This document shows, piece by piece, positions 1 to 7,683 of a DNA stretch of 9,209 bases (position 1 is its first letter; the number at the start of each line of letters is the position of its first letter). This stretch comes from a bacterium (lineage in GTDB: Bacteria; Patescibacteriota; Minisyncoccia; Minisyncoccales; JAGLPU01), in contig JAUVEE010000024.1 in NCBI GenBank assembly GCA_030594935.1, forward strand, positions 1-9,209, given 5' to 3'. The notes under the pieces were generated by a model. It was not told where the DNA came from, made no database searches, and saw only the letters and a list, made by a program, of their open reading frames with translations. Made by a program: the position numbers and the translations under genes.

Positions 1-1
1 C

Positions 2-859
2 AGCTTGAAAAAATGGCTGCCAGTGGATTTGTATGTCGGCGGAGCGGAGCATGCGGTAATGCACCTTTTATACTCCCGCTTTTTCTGCAAATTTCTGCAT
101 AAACTCGGCCTGATTAATGTTAATGAGCCTTTTCAAAAACTGCGGCATCAGGGGTTGATTTTGGCTGCCGGCGGAGTGAAAATGTCCAAATCAAAAGGAA
201 ATGTTATTAATCCCGACGATATTGTCAGGGACTTCGGGGCTGATACTTTGCGGACCTACGAAATGTTTATGGGTCCTTTTCCGGACGCTATTGCCTGGGA
301 CACCAAGGGAATGATCGGCGTGAGAAGGTTTTTAGACAAGGTAGAGAGACTAAAATCCAAAGTTCAGAATTTATCCGATACTAATCTTGATAAAATCGTC
401 CATCAGACAACAAAGAAGGTGACAGAAGATTTGGAAAACTTCAAATTTAACACCGCTATTTCCCAGTTAATGATTTTAAGCAATGAAATGGAGAAACAAA
501 AGCAGATAGCAAAAAGGGATTACAAAACGCTGCTGCAGCTGCTTTCTCCTTTTGCCCCGCATTTGACCGAAGAATTGTGGCAGGAGGTTAATCAACCCAA
601 GGAGATGAAGCTGAAAAATTCAATTCATTCCCAAAAATGGCCCGGTTATGACGCCAAAAAAATTATGGAGGAAACAATTCAGCTGGTTGTTCAGATTAAC
701 GGAAAAGTTAGGGACAAAGTGATTGTTAAGGCGGATATTACCAAAGAAGAGGCTGAAGACCTTGCCAGAACCCAGGAAAAAATGCAAAGATGGCTAGAGG
801 GAAAAGAAATAAGGAAAATAATATTTGTTCCCGGAAAATTAATAAATATAGTAGTATAA
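2..859 (+). CDS. leuS: Leucyl-tRNA synthetase, C-terminal part (5' end outside window)
   Basis: Class Ia aminoacyl-tRNA synthetase that charges tRNA-Leu with leucine in the cytoplasm, using ATP and releasing AMP and PPi. The reading frame is open from base 2, so the N-terminal half (HIGH motif, editing domain) lies upstream of the window. Visible are the end of the catalytic domain (PVDLYVGGAEHAV) and the KMSKS loop at bases 179-193, followed by GNVINPDDIV. The helical anticodon-binding domain comes next (ENFKFNTAISQL, then SPFAPHLTEELW). The small C-terminal domain has the typical VQINGKVRDKV and a PGKLINIVV ending. The in-frame TTG at base 5 is an internal Leu codon and not a start, because the conserved catalytic sequence is already under way. 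The stop is TAA, and glmS starts 6 bases later with no terminator between, so the two are probably co-transcribed. All conserved motifs that should be in this half are intact. Family assignment is very secure. Confidence 0.97.
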   Translation, partial: SLKKWLPVDLYVGGAEHAVMHLLYSRFFCKFLHKLGLINVNEPFQKLRHQGLILAAGGVKMSKSKGNVINPDDIVRDFGADTLRTYEMFMGPFPDAIAWDTKGMIGVRRFLDKVERLKSKVQNLSDTNLDKIVHQTTKKVTEDLENFKFNTAISQLMILSNEMEKQKQIAKRDYKTLLQLLSPFAPHLTEELWQEVNQPKEMKLKNSIHSQKWPGYDAKKIMEETIQLVVQINGKVRDKVIVKADITKEEAEDLARTQEKMQRWLEGKEIRKIIFVPGKLINIVV

Positions 860-865
860 ACATTC

Positions 866-2674
866 ATGTGCGGCATAATCGGCTATATCGGCAAAAAAAA
901 CGCAATCCCTGTTTTAGTTAACGGGTTAAGAAGAATGGAATACAGAGGCTATGACTCCTTTGGTTTTTCTATTGCCAACGGAGAAGGCGTTTTCACTTTT
1001 AAAAAAGTGGGCAAGATTTCTGATTTTGACAGTTCGCTATTGGGGTTAAAGGGAAAAGGGCAGGTTGGCATTGCCCATACCCGTTGGGGAACTCATGGGG
1101 AGATAACAGAAAAGAACGCCCATCCTCATTGGGGAAACAAGAAAAACATTTTTGTTGTTCATAACGGCATTGTTGAAAATTATCAAGAATTAAAAAAAGA
1201 GCTGGAAAAAGAAGGATGCAAGTTTGCTTCTCAAACAGACACAGAAGTTTTAGCTCATTTGATTGAAAAATATTTTAAGGGAAACCTGGAAGAAGCGGTG
1301 CGCAAAGCTTTGAAAAAAGTGCAGGGAACTTACGGCATAGCGGTAATTGCCCGGGATGACCCGCAGAAAATAGTTATCGCCCGGCTTTCCAGTCCTTTAT
1401 TAGTGGGGACGAACGATGGAGAATATATCATAGCTTCCGACCCTAATGCTATTTTGCCTTTTACCAGAAAGGTGATAAATTTGGAAGACAATGAAATTGC
1501 CACTATTACTCCGGACAGTTTTTTTATCATGAAAGAAAGAGAGCCGGAAACTCTAGAAGCAGGCGAAGCGGAAGTTGATAAAGGGGATTATCCTCATTTC
1601 ATGCTCAAAGAGATGATGGAACAGGGGGAAGCGATTGCCAGTCCTTTAAGGGGCAGATTAATTGAAGAGGAGGGTTTGGCAAAGCTGGGAGGACTGGAGC
1701 CGGTGAAAGGAAAATTAAAAGAGCTGAAACGCTTGAATATTATTGCCTGCGGCACTGCCTATCTGGCCGGATTAGTGGGGGAATATATGCTGGAAGAATA
1801 TGCCGGCATTCCCACCGAAGTGGATTATGCTTCTGAATTCAGATACAGGAAACCGATCATAAACAGAGACACGGCGGTTTTGGCCATATCACAATCAGGG
1901 GAAACGGCGGACACCTTGGCCGCCATTCAAGAAGCTAAAGAAAAAGACGCTTTAACCCTGGGCATTGTCAATGCTGTCGGCAGCAGCATTGTCAGGGAAA
2001 CAGACGCCGGGATTTATAACCATTGCGGCGTTGAAATCGGAGTGGCCTCGACCAAGGCTTTTACTTCCCAGCTGACAGTGCTTGCCTTGTTAACATTGTT
2101 CTTGGGGCGGCAAAGGGAGTTATCTCTGGTCATGGGGCAAAGGATTGCCAAAGAAATAAAAAGGATTCCCAAGCTAGTGGAAAAGACTTTGAACGTTGAC
2201 GCCCAGATTAAGAAATTAGCCAAGAAATACAAGAAATATGATAATTTTTTCTTTATCGGTCGAAAATACAATTATCCTATTGCCTTGGAAGGGGCTTTGA
2301 AATTAAAAGAGCTTTCCTATATCCATGCTGAGGGCTACGGAGCCGGAGAAATAAAACACGGGCCGATTGCTTTGATTAATAAGAATTTTCCCACGGTGGC
2401 CATTTGTCCTTCTGACAGCGTTTATTCAAAAACAATGTCTAATATTGAAGAGATCAAAACCAGAAAGGGGCCGGTTATCGCCTTAGCCACTGAAGGCAAT
2501 AAGGAGATTAAAAAGATAGCGGATGATGTTATTTACATTCCCAAAACATTGGAAATGCTGACTCCGATTTTAAGCGTGATTCCTTTGCAGCTTTTTGCTT
2601 ATCATATGTCTGTATTGTTGAAACATAACCCGGATTATCCCAAAAACCTTGCTAAATCCGTAACCGTGGAATAA
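866..2674 (+). CDS. glmS: Glutamine-fructose-6-phosphate aminotransferase (isomerising), GlmS
   Basis: Converts fructose-6-phosphate and glutamine to glucosamine-6-phosphate and glutamate, the first committed step to UDP-GlcNAc for peptidoglycan and glycans. It is cytoplasmic. At 602 aa it is full length (about 600-610 is usual). The start is fixed because the N-terminal nucleophile Cys2 (MCGIIGYIG) must follow the removed Met. The glutaminase domain (about 2-240) has HTRWGTHG (71-78), HNGIVEN (99-105) and SQTDTE (122-127). Two SIS domains follow: CGTAYLAG near 295, SQSGETADT (342-350) and STKAFTSQ (395-402), then the second from about 450. Isomerase residues equivalent to E. coli K485, E488, H504 and K603 are K479, E482, H498 and K597; the end is NLAKSVTVE. 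A small oddity is Phe in YRGYDSFG where Ala is usual. There is no Shine-Dalgarno sequence, and no glmS ribozyme could fit in the 6-base gap upstream. Family assignment is very secure. Confidence 0.98.
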   Translation: MCGIIGYIGKKNAIPVLVNGLRRMEYRGYDSFGFSIANGEGVFTFKKVGKISDFDSSLLGLKGKGQVGIAHTRWGTHGEITEKNAHPHWGNKKNIFVVHNGIVENYQELKKELEKEGCKFASQTDTEVLAHLIEKYFKGNLEEAVRKALKKVQGTYGIAVIARDDPQKIVIARLSSPLLVGTNDGEYIIASDPNAILPFTRKVINLEDNEIATITPDSFFIMKEREPETLEAGEAEVDKGDYPHFMLKEMMEQGEAIASPLRGRLIEEEGLAKLGGLEPVKGKLKELKRLNIIACGTAYLAGLVGEYMLEEYAGIPTEVDYASEFRYRKPIINRDTAVLAISQSGETADTLAAIQEAKEKDALTLGIVNAVGSSIVRETDAGIYNHCGVEIGVASTKAFTSQLTVLALLTLFLGRQRELSLVMGQRIAKEIKRIPKLVEKTLNVDAQIKKLAKKYKKYDNFFFIGRKYNYPIALEGALKLKELSYIHAEGYGAGEIKHGPIALINKNFPTVAICPSDSVYSKTMSNIEEIKTRKGPVIALATEGNKEIKKIADDVIYIPKTLEMLTPILSVIPLQLFAYHMSVLLKHNPDYPKNLAKSVTVE

Positions 2675-2706
2675 ATTAAGCGTTTTTTCATTTTAATATA
2701 TCAATA

Positions 2707-2744
2707 TTTACATATTTATATATCATTATGTTAAAATAATAATA
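2707..2744 (+). promoter_or_regulatory. Predicted extended -10 promoter giving a leaderless ppa transcript
   Basis: The 69-base gap between glmS and ppa (2675-2743) is very AT-rich and is the longest non-coding stretch in the window. It contains an extended -10 element, TG at 2729-2730, one base, then TAAAAT at 2732-2737. A weak -35-like TTTACA lies at 2707-2712, 19 bases upstream of the hexamer. Initiation about 7 bases after the -10 would fall on or next to the A of the ppa ATG at 2744, so the message would have essentially no 5' leader. This agrees with the absence of any Shine-Dalgarno sequence here. It is a prediction from sequence only; AT-rich DNA gives chance -10 matches and the -35 spacing is longer than ideal. 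Confidence 0.5.
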
Positions 2745-3286
2745 TGAATTTTTATAAAGACATCCCAGCGGGGGATAATCCTCCGGAAGAGATCAATGTG
2801 GTAATAGATATTCCCAAAGGCTCCAGCAGCAAGTTTGAGTATAACGAAGAGAAGGGATATTTTGAGCTGGACAGAGTTCTTTACTCTCCCTTTATTTTTC
2901 CTTTTGAATACGGTTTTATTCCTCAGACTGATTCTGAAGACGGTGATTCGGTGGATGTTGTTCTGCTGGCCACTCACCCCACTTTTCCCGGCTGCGTTAT
3001 TAAAGCCAGGCCGGTCGGAGTGCTCTTGATGAGCGATGAAGCAGGAGGGGATAATAAGATTATTGCCGTGCCAACAGAAAAAGTTGATCCTCGCTTTAAG
3101 GAAATTCAGGACATAGCGGATGTGGGAGAGCATTTGAAAAAAGAAATAGAGCTTTTTATGAAAGACTACAAGAAGCTGGAAACAGAGAAATATAAGCACG
3201 TGAAAGTTGAAGGGTATGAAAGCAAGGGCAAAGCCCAGGAAATAATTAAAAAAGGAATGGAAAAATTTAAAAATTCAGCGGAATAA
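2744..3286 (+). CDS. ppa: Inorganic pyrophosphatase, family I (soluble)
   Basis: Cytoplasmic Mg-dependent enzyme that hydrolyses pyrophosphate to phosphate, pulling forward reactions such as tRNA charging and sugar-nucleotide synthesis. The 180-aa length is typical. The active-site set can be read almost one-for-one against E. coli PPase with an offset of +1: K30, E32, R44, Y56, D66, D68, D71, D98, D103, K105, Y142 and K143. The E. coli E20 equivalent is Asp (D22, in VIDIPKG). The metal-binding signature reads DGDSVDV, with Ser at the position that is normally Pro or Glu; the three aspartates are kept. The segment RPVGVLLMSDEAGGD is classic for the family. The start at 2744 gives the expected N-terminus (YKDIPAGDNPPEEI) and has no ribosome binding site. 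The oxidoreductase gene follows 3 bases after the stop, so ppa looks like the first gene of an operon. Likely active. Confidence 0.96.
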   Translation: MNFYKDIPAGDNPPEEINVVIDIPKGSSSKFEYNEEKGYFELDRVLYSPFIFPFEYGFIPQTDSEDGDSVDVVLLATHPTFPGCVIKARPVGVLLMSDEAGGDNKIIAVPTEKVDPRFKEIQDIADVGEHLKKEIELFMKDYKKLETEKYKHVKVEGYESKGKAQEIIKKGMEKFKNSAE

Positions 3287-3289
3287 ATC

Positions 3290-4948
3290 ATGGTAAAAGA
3301 ATATTCAATTTTAATCGGCGGGGCAGCCGGAGAAGGAACCAGGAGAGCAGGCTTAGTAATCGCCAAACTGCTGCAGGAATACGGCTACTATATTTTTATT
3401 TATGATGATTACCAATCCCTGATTAACGGCGGGCACAACTTTTCTCAAATCAGAGCTTCTGAAAAAAAGATCTTAACTCACAATCAAGGCGTGGATTTTT
3501 TATTGGCGCTTAATCAGGAAACAATTGACAAACACAAGGACAAGTTAAACAAAAAAGGAGTGATTATCTATAACAGCGACAAGATTAAAGACTGCGAAGG
3601 CATTGGTTTGCCGGTAGAAACCATTACTAAAGAACTGGGAGGCAAGCCAATTATGAAAAACACCGCTTTCTTGGGAGCTTTGGGAAAAACCTTAGGGATA
3701 GATTGGGAAACAATGGAAAAAGTTTTAAGAGAAGAATTAAAAAGAGGAACCGAACTCAATTTAAAGATTGCCCATACCGCTTATAAGCAGACAGAAACCT
3801 TGGTTGAAATAGAAAAACTGCCGTCCAATGAACATCCTTTGCTTACCGGCAACGAGGCAGTGGCCTTGGGAGCGGTGCAAGCGGGATTAGAAGCATATAT
3901 TGCTTATCCCATGACTCCGGCCACCAGTATTTTGCATTATTTGGCTGCTAAGCAAAAGGAATTTAATTTAATTGTTTTACAAGATGAAAGCGAAATTTCA
4001 GTTATTAATTCCGCTATTGGCTGTGCTTTCGCCGGCAAGAGAACAATGGTAGGGACATCGGGTGGAGGTTTTGCCTTGATGACTGAAGGATTAAGCTTGG
4101 CTGCCCAGTCAGAGACGCCGGTAGTAGTGGTGGAAAGCCAAAGAACAGGACCGGCGACAGGAGTTCCCACTTATTCTGCGCAAGCAGACCTTCTTTTTGC
4201 CTTAAACTCCGGGCATGGCGATTTTGTCAGACTGGTTGTCGCCCCCGGAGACACAGAGGAATCTTTTTATTTAACCGGAATGGCCTTGAACTTGGCCTGG
4301 AAATACCAGCTGCCAGCCATAGTTTTAATAGATAAGGCAATCAGCGAAAGCACCTTTAGTTTTGACGAAAGCGTAGTTGCTCAAATAAAGCCGGAAAAAG
4401 CCTTGCTTTGGGATAAGAAAGGAGAGTACCAGAGATATTCAGAAACCAAGAATGGCATTTCTCAGCTGGCTTTCCCCGGAGAGCCGAATGCCGTAATCAA
4501 AGGGACAAGTTATGAGCACGACGAAGCAGGCATTACTGCTGAAGAGGAGGCAGACCAAATTACCAGAATGCAGGACAAAAGAATGAGGAAATATAATACT
4601 CTAAGCGAAGAATTAGATAAACTGGAAGCGGTAAAAGTTTACGGCAATGAAAAATCTAACAAGGCGATTGTTTTCTGGGGTTCAACCAAGGGCGCGGCGA
4701 TTGAAGCGGCCGAAAAATTAAACATCAGAGCTATTCAGCCCCTAATACTCCAACCCTTCCCAAGCAAACAGATGGCTAAAGCTTTGGAGGGAGTAAAGAC
4801 TTTAATTTCAGCGGAAACAAATGTTATGGGCCAGCTGGCCAAGGTTCTTAACTGCGAAGGAATTAAGGTGGACGAACAGATTTTAAAATATGACGGCCGG
4901 CCTTTTTCACCAGAAGAAATAGAAAATAAGCTTAAAAGTTTAATTTAA
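3290..4948 (+). CDS. korA: 2-oxoacid:ferredoxin oxidoreductase, fused gamma-alpha subunit
   Basis: Large subunit of a two-subunit, thiamine-diphosphate-dependent oxidoreductase. The family oxidises a 2-oxoacid (pyruvate, 2-oxoglutarate or branched-chain analogues) with CoA to acyl-CoA, CO2 and reduced ferredoxin, and is often reversible. The N-terminal gamma domain (about 1-180) has the glycine-rich GGAAGEGTRRAG (10-21) and the NGGHNFSQIR segment (46-55). The alpha pyrimidine-binding domain begins about 187 with GNEAVALGA and has YPMTPAT (206-212, the YPITP motif). It continues with DESEIS and GTSGGGFALMTEGL (255-268). The C-terminal domain (from about 455) ends in PFSPEEIENKL. At 552 aa it is typical for a gamma-alpha fusion. 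The beta subunit follows 4 bases after the stop. No ferredoxin-like delta subunit is seen in the window. Substrate cannot be settled from sequence; the kor symbol reflects the gamma-alpha plus beta architecture and not proven 2-oxoglutarate specificity. Confidence 0.9.
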   Translation: MVKEYSILIGGAAGEGTRRAGLVIAKLLQEYGYYIFIYDDYQSLINGGHNFSQIRASEKKILTHNQGVDFLLALNQETIDKHKDKLNKKGVIIYNSDKIKDCEGIGLPVETITKELGGKPIMKNTAFLGALGKTLGIDWETMEKVLREELKRGTELNLKIAHTAYKQTETLVEIEKLPSNEHPLLTGNEAVALGAVQAGLEAYIAYPMTPATSILHYLAAKQKEFNLIVLQDESEISVINSAIGCAFAGKRTMVGTSGGGFALMTEGLSLAAQSETPVVVVESQRTGPATGVPTYSAQADLLFALNSGHGDFVRLVVAPGDTEESFYLTGMALNLAWKYQLPAIVLIDKAISESTFSFDESVVAQIKPEKALLWDKKGEYQRYSETKNGISQLAFPGEPNAVIKGTSYEHDEAGITAEEEADQITRMQDKRMRKYNTLSEELDKLEAVKVYGNEKSNKAIVFWGSTKGAAIEAAEKLNIRAIQPLILQPFPSKQMAKALEGVKTLISAETNVMGQLAKVLNCEGIKVDEQILKYDGRPFSPEEIENKLKSLI

Positions 4949-4952
4949 AAAC

Positions 4953-5792
4953 ATGGAAACAAATTTAGACACTCCTTGCGCAAAAACTTGGTGTCCGGGT
5001 TGCGGCAATTTCGGAATTTTGGAAGGAATAAAAAAAGCCGTAATTTCTCTGGAAAAAGAGGGGATGAAAAGAGAGAATTTTGTTTTAACTACCGGAATCG
5101 GCTGTTTTGCTAAAATCGTTGACTATATTAATATCAATACTTTTTACGGGCTTCACGGCCGAAGTTTGCCAGTGGCCATGGGCATAAAAATAGCTAATCC
5201 TTCTTTGAAAGTTTTAGCCTGTTCCGGCGATGGAGACTCCTATAACGAAGGCCTGGCCCATATTATTTTTGCCGCCAAAAGAAATATTGACATTACTGTT
5301 ATTATCCACGACAATCGGGCTTTTGCTTTGACAGTAGGGCAGTTTACCGCTGTCAGCCCTAAAGGGCATAAAGGAAAATCCACCCCCGAAGGAAGCACGG
5401 AAAATCCTTTTAATCCTCTGGATTTATTATTTTCTGCCGGAGCCACTTTTATTGCCCGCAGTTATTCCGCTAATCTAAACCATCTCCAAAAGATGATAGC
5501 TGAAGGAGTAAAACACAAAGGTTTTTCCTTGATAGAAGTTTTACAGCCCTGCGTTGCCTGGTCCAATACTTACGAAATTTATAACGAACGAGTTTATGAA
5601 TTTGAAAATCAGGAGGTGTCTTCCCGGGAAAATGCCGCTCAAAGAATAAAAGAATGGGATTATCGCAACGGCGACAAAATACCAATCGGAATTTTCTATA
5701 AATCAGAGGAATCTACTCTGGACGAACAGCTGGTTTCCAAGTTGACCGGAGCAAAAGCTGACGTAAAAGAAGCTTTAAAAGAATTTAAATAA
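4953..5792 (+). CDS. korB: 2-oxoacid:ferredoxin oxidoreductase, beta subunit
   Basis: Partner of the preceding gene; carries the thiamine-diphosphate pyrophosphate-binding site and the [4Fe-4S] cluster that passes electrons to ferredoxin. Length 279 aa, normal for the family. Four cysteines sit where the cluster ligands are expected: C14 and C17 in WCPGCGNF, C51 in TGIGCFAK, and C200 in LQPCVAW. The cofactor motif is SGDGDSYNEG (91-100), completed by N121 in HDNRAF. The substrate-region lysine after the third cysteine (K54) and LHGR (67-70) are present. The usual NxxYGLTxGQxSPTS loop reads NRAFALTVGQFTAVSP, so the Tyr-Gly pair is replaced by Phe-Ala. KGKSTPEG and an NPLDL segment follow as in close relatives. 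It is probably translated together with the alpha gene (4-base gap) and is followed 4 bases later by the GlmR-like gene. Family is secure; the substrate is open. Confidence 0.92.
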   Translation: METNLDTPCAKTWCPGCGNFGILEGIKKAVISLEKEGMKRENFVLTTGIGCFAKIVDYININTFYGLHGRSLPVAMGIKIANPSLKVLACSGDGDSYNEGLAHIIFAAKRNIDITVIIHDNRAFALTVGQFTAVSPKGHKGKSTPEGSTENPFNPLDLLFSAGATFIARSYSANLNHLQKMIAEGVKHKGFSLIEVLQPCVAWSNTYEIYNERVYEFENQEVSSRENAAQRIKEWDYRNGDKIPIGIFYKSEESTLDEQLVSKLTGAKADVKEALKEFK

Positions 5793-5796
5793 TCAT

Positions 5797-6747
5797 ATGA
5801 AGAAAATTGTTTGCCTGGGAGGAGGCAACGCAATGCCCAAAACTGTTTTGCGCGGCTTAAAAGAGCACCGGGTTGAATTGGCTACTGTTTGCTCTATGAC
5901 TGACAATGGCGGCTCTACCGGCCTATTCCGCGAAGATTTTTCTGTTCTGCCGGCAGGGGATATCAGGAGGCATTTGCTTGAGCTTTCTCAGGGTCCTTTA
6001 TGGAAAAGAGAGCTGTTTAATTTCAGATTTGGCCGGGAAGTTTTCTCCGGCGGTCACAAGGGCCATAGTTTTGGCACCGTTTTTATTGCCGGCTTAGAGC
6101 ACAGCTTGAAAAATTTTAATCAAGCCTTAAAATATGTCAGCGAGTTTTTAGAAGTAAAAGGAGATGTTCTGCCGGTAACGCTGGACAAAGCCAATGTCTG
6201 CGCGGTTTTGGAGAACAAGAAAACAATCAGCGGAGAAACAAACATTGATGTTCCCAAGCACAACCCTAAGCTGAAAATTAAAAAGGCTTATTTAAAGCCG
6301 AAGGCAAAAGGGAATCCAGCAGCCATAAAAGCCATTAAGTCTGCGGACTTGGTAGTGATTGGTCCGGGAGATTTATACTCCAGCATTGTTCCTTGTTTAT
6401 TGCCGCAGGGCATCAACGGAACTTTCCAGCAGACCAAAGCCAAAAAAGTGTTTATTTGCCCGGCCATGACCAAATCGGGGGAAACCAATGGTTTTTCTGT
6501 TTTGGATTTTGCCAAAACAATAGAAAAGTATTTAGGCTGCGATTTGGATTTTGTGATTTATAATTCTTTTCTGCCAGAAAAACAAAATATTAGGAAATAT
6601 AAAAAAGAACATCCTGAGTTTTTAACTTTAGTAAAAATTAATAAGGATTTAGACAAAGAAAAATACATTGGCAGGAATCTTTTAGTTAAAAAAGAATTAA
6701 TGGAGTATAGTCCGGCAAAACTGGCCAAAATTTTATTAAATTTATGA
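5797..6747 (+). CDS. glmR: GlmR/YvcK family protein (CofD-like, UDP-sugar-binding regulator)
   Basis: Member of the CofD-like Rossmann family. In Bacillus subtilis, GlmR (YvcK) binds UDP-GlcNAc and controls flux into amino-sugar synthesis by stimulating GlmS; it is needed for growth on gluconeogenic carbon. Length is 316 aa, normal for YvcK. Motifs seen: KIVCLGGGNAMP (3-14), MTDNGGSTGLFRED (34-47, the DDGGSSG motif), AGDIRRHL (53-60), GHSFGT (89-94), LPVTLDKANV (125-134), SGETNI (145-150), ADLVVIGPGDLYSSIVP (183-199) and ICPAMTKSGETNGF (220-233). Differences from the usual form are GGGNA for GGGTG, DNGG for DDGG, and GHSFGT for GHSLGN. No other F420-pathway gene is visible, so a LPPG transferase (CofD proper) is unlikely. 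The gene lies 4 bases after korB; its TGA overlaps the ATG of the next gene. Its presence downstream of glmS supports the regulatory reading, but the role here is inferred. Confidence 0.88.
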   Translation: MKKIVCLGGGNAMPKTVLRGLKEHRVELATVCSMTDNGGSTGLFREDFSVLPAGDIRRHLLELSQGPLWKRELFNFRFGREVFSGGHKGHSFGTVFIAGLEHSLKNFNQALKYVSEFLEVKGDVLPVTLDKANVCAVLENKKTISGETNIDVPKHNPKLKIKKAYLKPKAKGNPAAIKAIKSADLVVIGPGDLYSSIVPCLLPQGINGTFQQTKAKKVFICPAMTKSGETNGFSVLDFAKTIEKYLGCDLDFVIYNSFLPEKQNIRKYKKEHPEFLTLVKINKDLDKEKYIGRNLLVKKELMEYSPAKLAKILLNL

Positions 6748-7634
6748 ACCAAAAATCTGCGAATTTTTATACCAATTCTTTTACTCTAATTGAACTGTTG
6801 GTGGTTATTTCTATTTTAGGACTGATCTCTAGCGTTGTTCTGCTTGCTATGGGCGGAGCCAGGGATAGAGCCGATATTAGCAAGGCTATGGAATCTTCTC
6901 ATGTGACCAGAGTAACCCTGGGAATTAATCTAGTGGGGGAATGGCGGTTTGATGAGGGTTTAGGAACAGACGTAAAAGACAGTTCAGGATATGACAATCA
7001 TGGCATTTTGGGTAATGGACTTTGCACTCCAGGCAATGGCAATTGTCCGGATTGGGCGAACGGGGGTTTTAATAAAGCGCTGGAGTTTGACGGAGCGGAC
7101 GATTATGTCAGTTGCGGAGAGGATAAGAATTTGGATATTAGCGAAGAAATTACCGTTAGCGGCTGGTATTATCTTTCTTCTGACCCGAACGTAGACGGCA
7201 ATAATACTTACAGGGGAATGGTAAAGAAAGGGAGTAATTACAGGGTATTATTGGAAGAGAATAGAGAGGTTTCGTGTTCTGTGTATATTGGAGGAGTAAG
7301 ACAGAAGGTAGACTCTCTTAATTGCGGGGGAAATTATCTTATGCCGCTTGGCCAATGGCAATATGTCGTATTTACTTATGATGGCGCTGTTGGGAATGGG
7401 CGTATTTATTTAAATGGAGAATTGGAAACAAATTGTAATTATACCGCAGGCAGTTTTAATTTAAATGATGATTCGGTAATTATCGGCCGTGACAGCTCTT
7501 CTATTCCTACCTGGCCTGGAATTATTGATGAAGTTCAAATTTATAACCGAATTTTATCTACTACTGAAATCCAGCAGCATTACGCCCAAGGAGCAGTTAA
7601 ACACGGCATTGTTCTAAATAATCTAACAAAATAG
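6744..7634 (+). CDS. Prepilin-type LamG-domain surface protein, copy 1
   Basis: 296-aa protein with a type IV prepilin N-terminus fused to a LamG-like (concanavalin-fold, Laminin_G_3 type) domain. The leader is 12 residues (MNQKSANFYTNS), then FTLIELLVVISILGLISS, with the conserved Glu5 of the mature form at E17 and a hydrophobic helix about 14-36. The residue before the predicted cut is Ser (S12), where Gly is the rule. The LamG region spans about 64-280: VGEWRFDEG, KALEFDGADDYV, the WQYVVFTYDG strand, GRIYLNGE, and the hallmark ending IDEVQIYNRILSTTEIQ. Six cysteines (94, 101, 124, 178, 194, 231) could form disulfides outside the cell. Export and assembly would need the type IV pilus machinery, not seen here. 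Start and stop of the neighbour overlap as ATGA (6744-6747), implying coupled translation with the GlmR-like gene. The function is unknown; a pilus-tip, pseudopilin or glycan-binding adhesin role is inferred. Confidence 0.9.
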   Translation: MNQKSANFYTNSFTLIELLVVISILGLISSVVLLAMGGARDRADISKAMESSHVTRVTLGINLVGEWRFDEGLGTDVKDSSGYDNHGILGNGLCTPGNGNCPDWANGGFNKALEFDGADDYVSCGEDKNLDISEEITVSGWYYLSSDPNVDGNNTYRGMVKKGSNYRVLLEENREVSCSVYIGGVRQKVDSLNCGGNYLMPLGQWQYVVFTYDGAVGNGRIYLNGELETNCNYTAGSFNLNDDSVIIGRDSSSIPTWPGIIDEVQIYNRILSTTEIQQHYAQGAVKHGIVLNNLTK

Positions 7635-7683
7635 CAGGCTTTGTTTTAGCTAAGTTGATTACAACGATTGAGCAATAGTAATT

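Noticed and set aside
5..7. TTG as a possible start of the first gene
   Set aside because: The frame is open upstream to base 2 and the sequence is already within the conserved LeuRS catalytic domain; this is an internal Leu codon in a gene cut by the window edge.
860..865. glmS ribozyme or riboswitch upstream of glmS
   Set aside because: Only 6 bases separate leuS and glmS; there is no room for a structured leader.
2675..2700. Possible intrinsic terminator after glmS (T-run at 2683-2688)
   Set aside because: No GC-rich or otherwise stable inverted repeat precedes the T-run, so it does not meet the usual form; read-through into ppa cannot be excluded.
2726..3199. Long reverse-strand open frame (157 codons) opposite ppa
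   Set aside because: It lies wholly antisense to a well-conserved enzyme and its translation shows no recognisable domain; it is a shadow of the ppa codon pattern.
5797..6747. F420 biosynthesis CofD (LPPG transferase)
   Set aside because: Length and motif order fit YvcK/GlmR better, and no F420 gene (cofC, cofE, fbi genes) is visible nearby, whereas glmS is.
7635..7683. Possible promoter or hairpin between the two LamG genes
   Set aside because: TTGATT (7655) and TAGTAA (7676) are 15 bases apart and the latter is almost on the ATG; the only palindrome (TTAGCTAA, 7646-7653) is too short to mean much.
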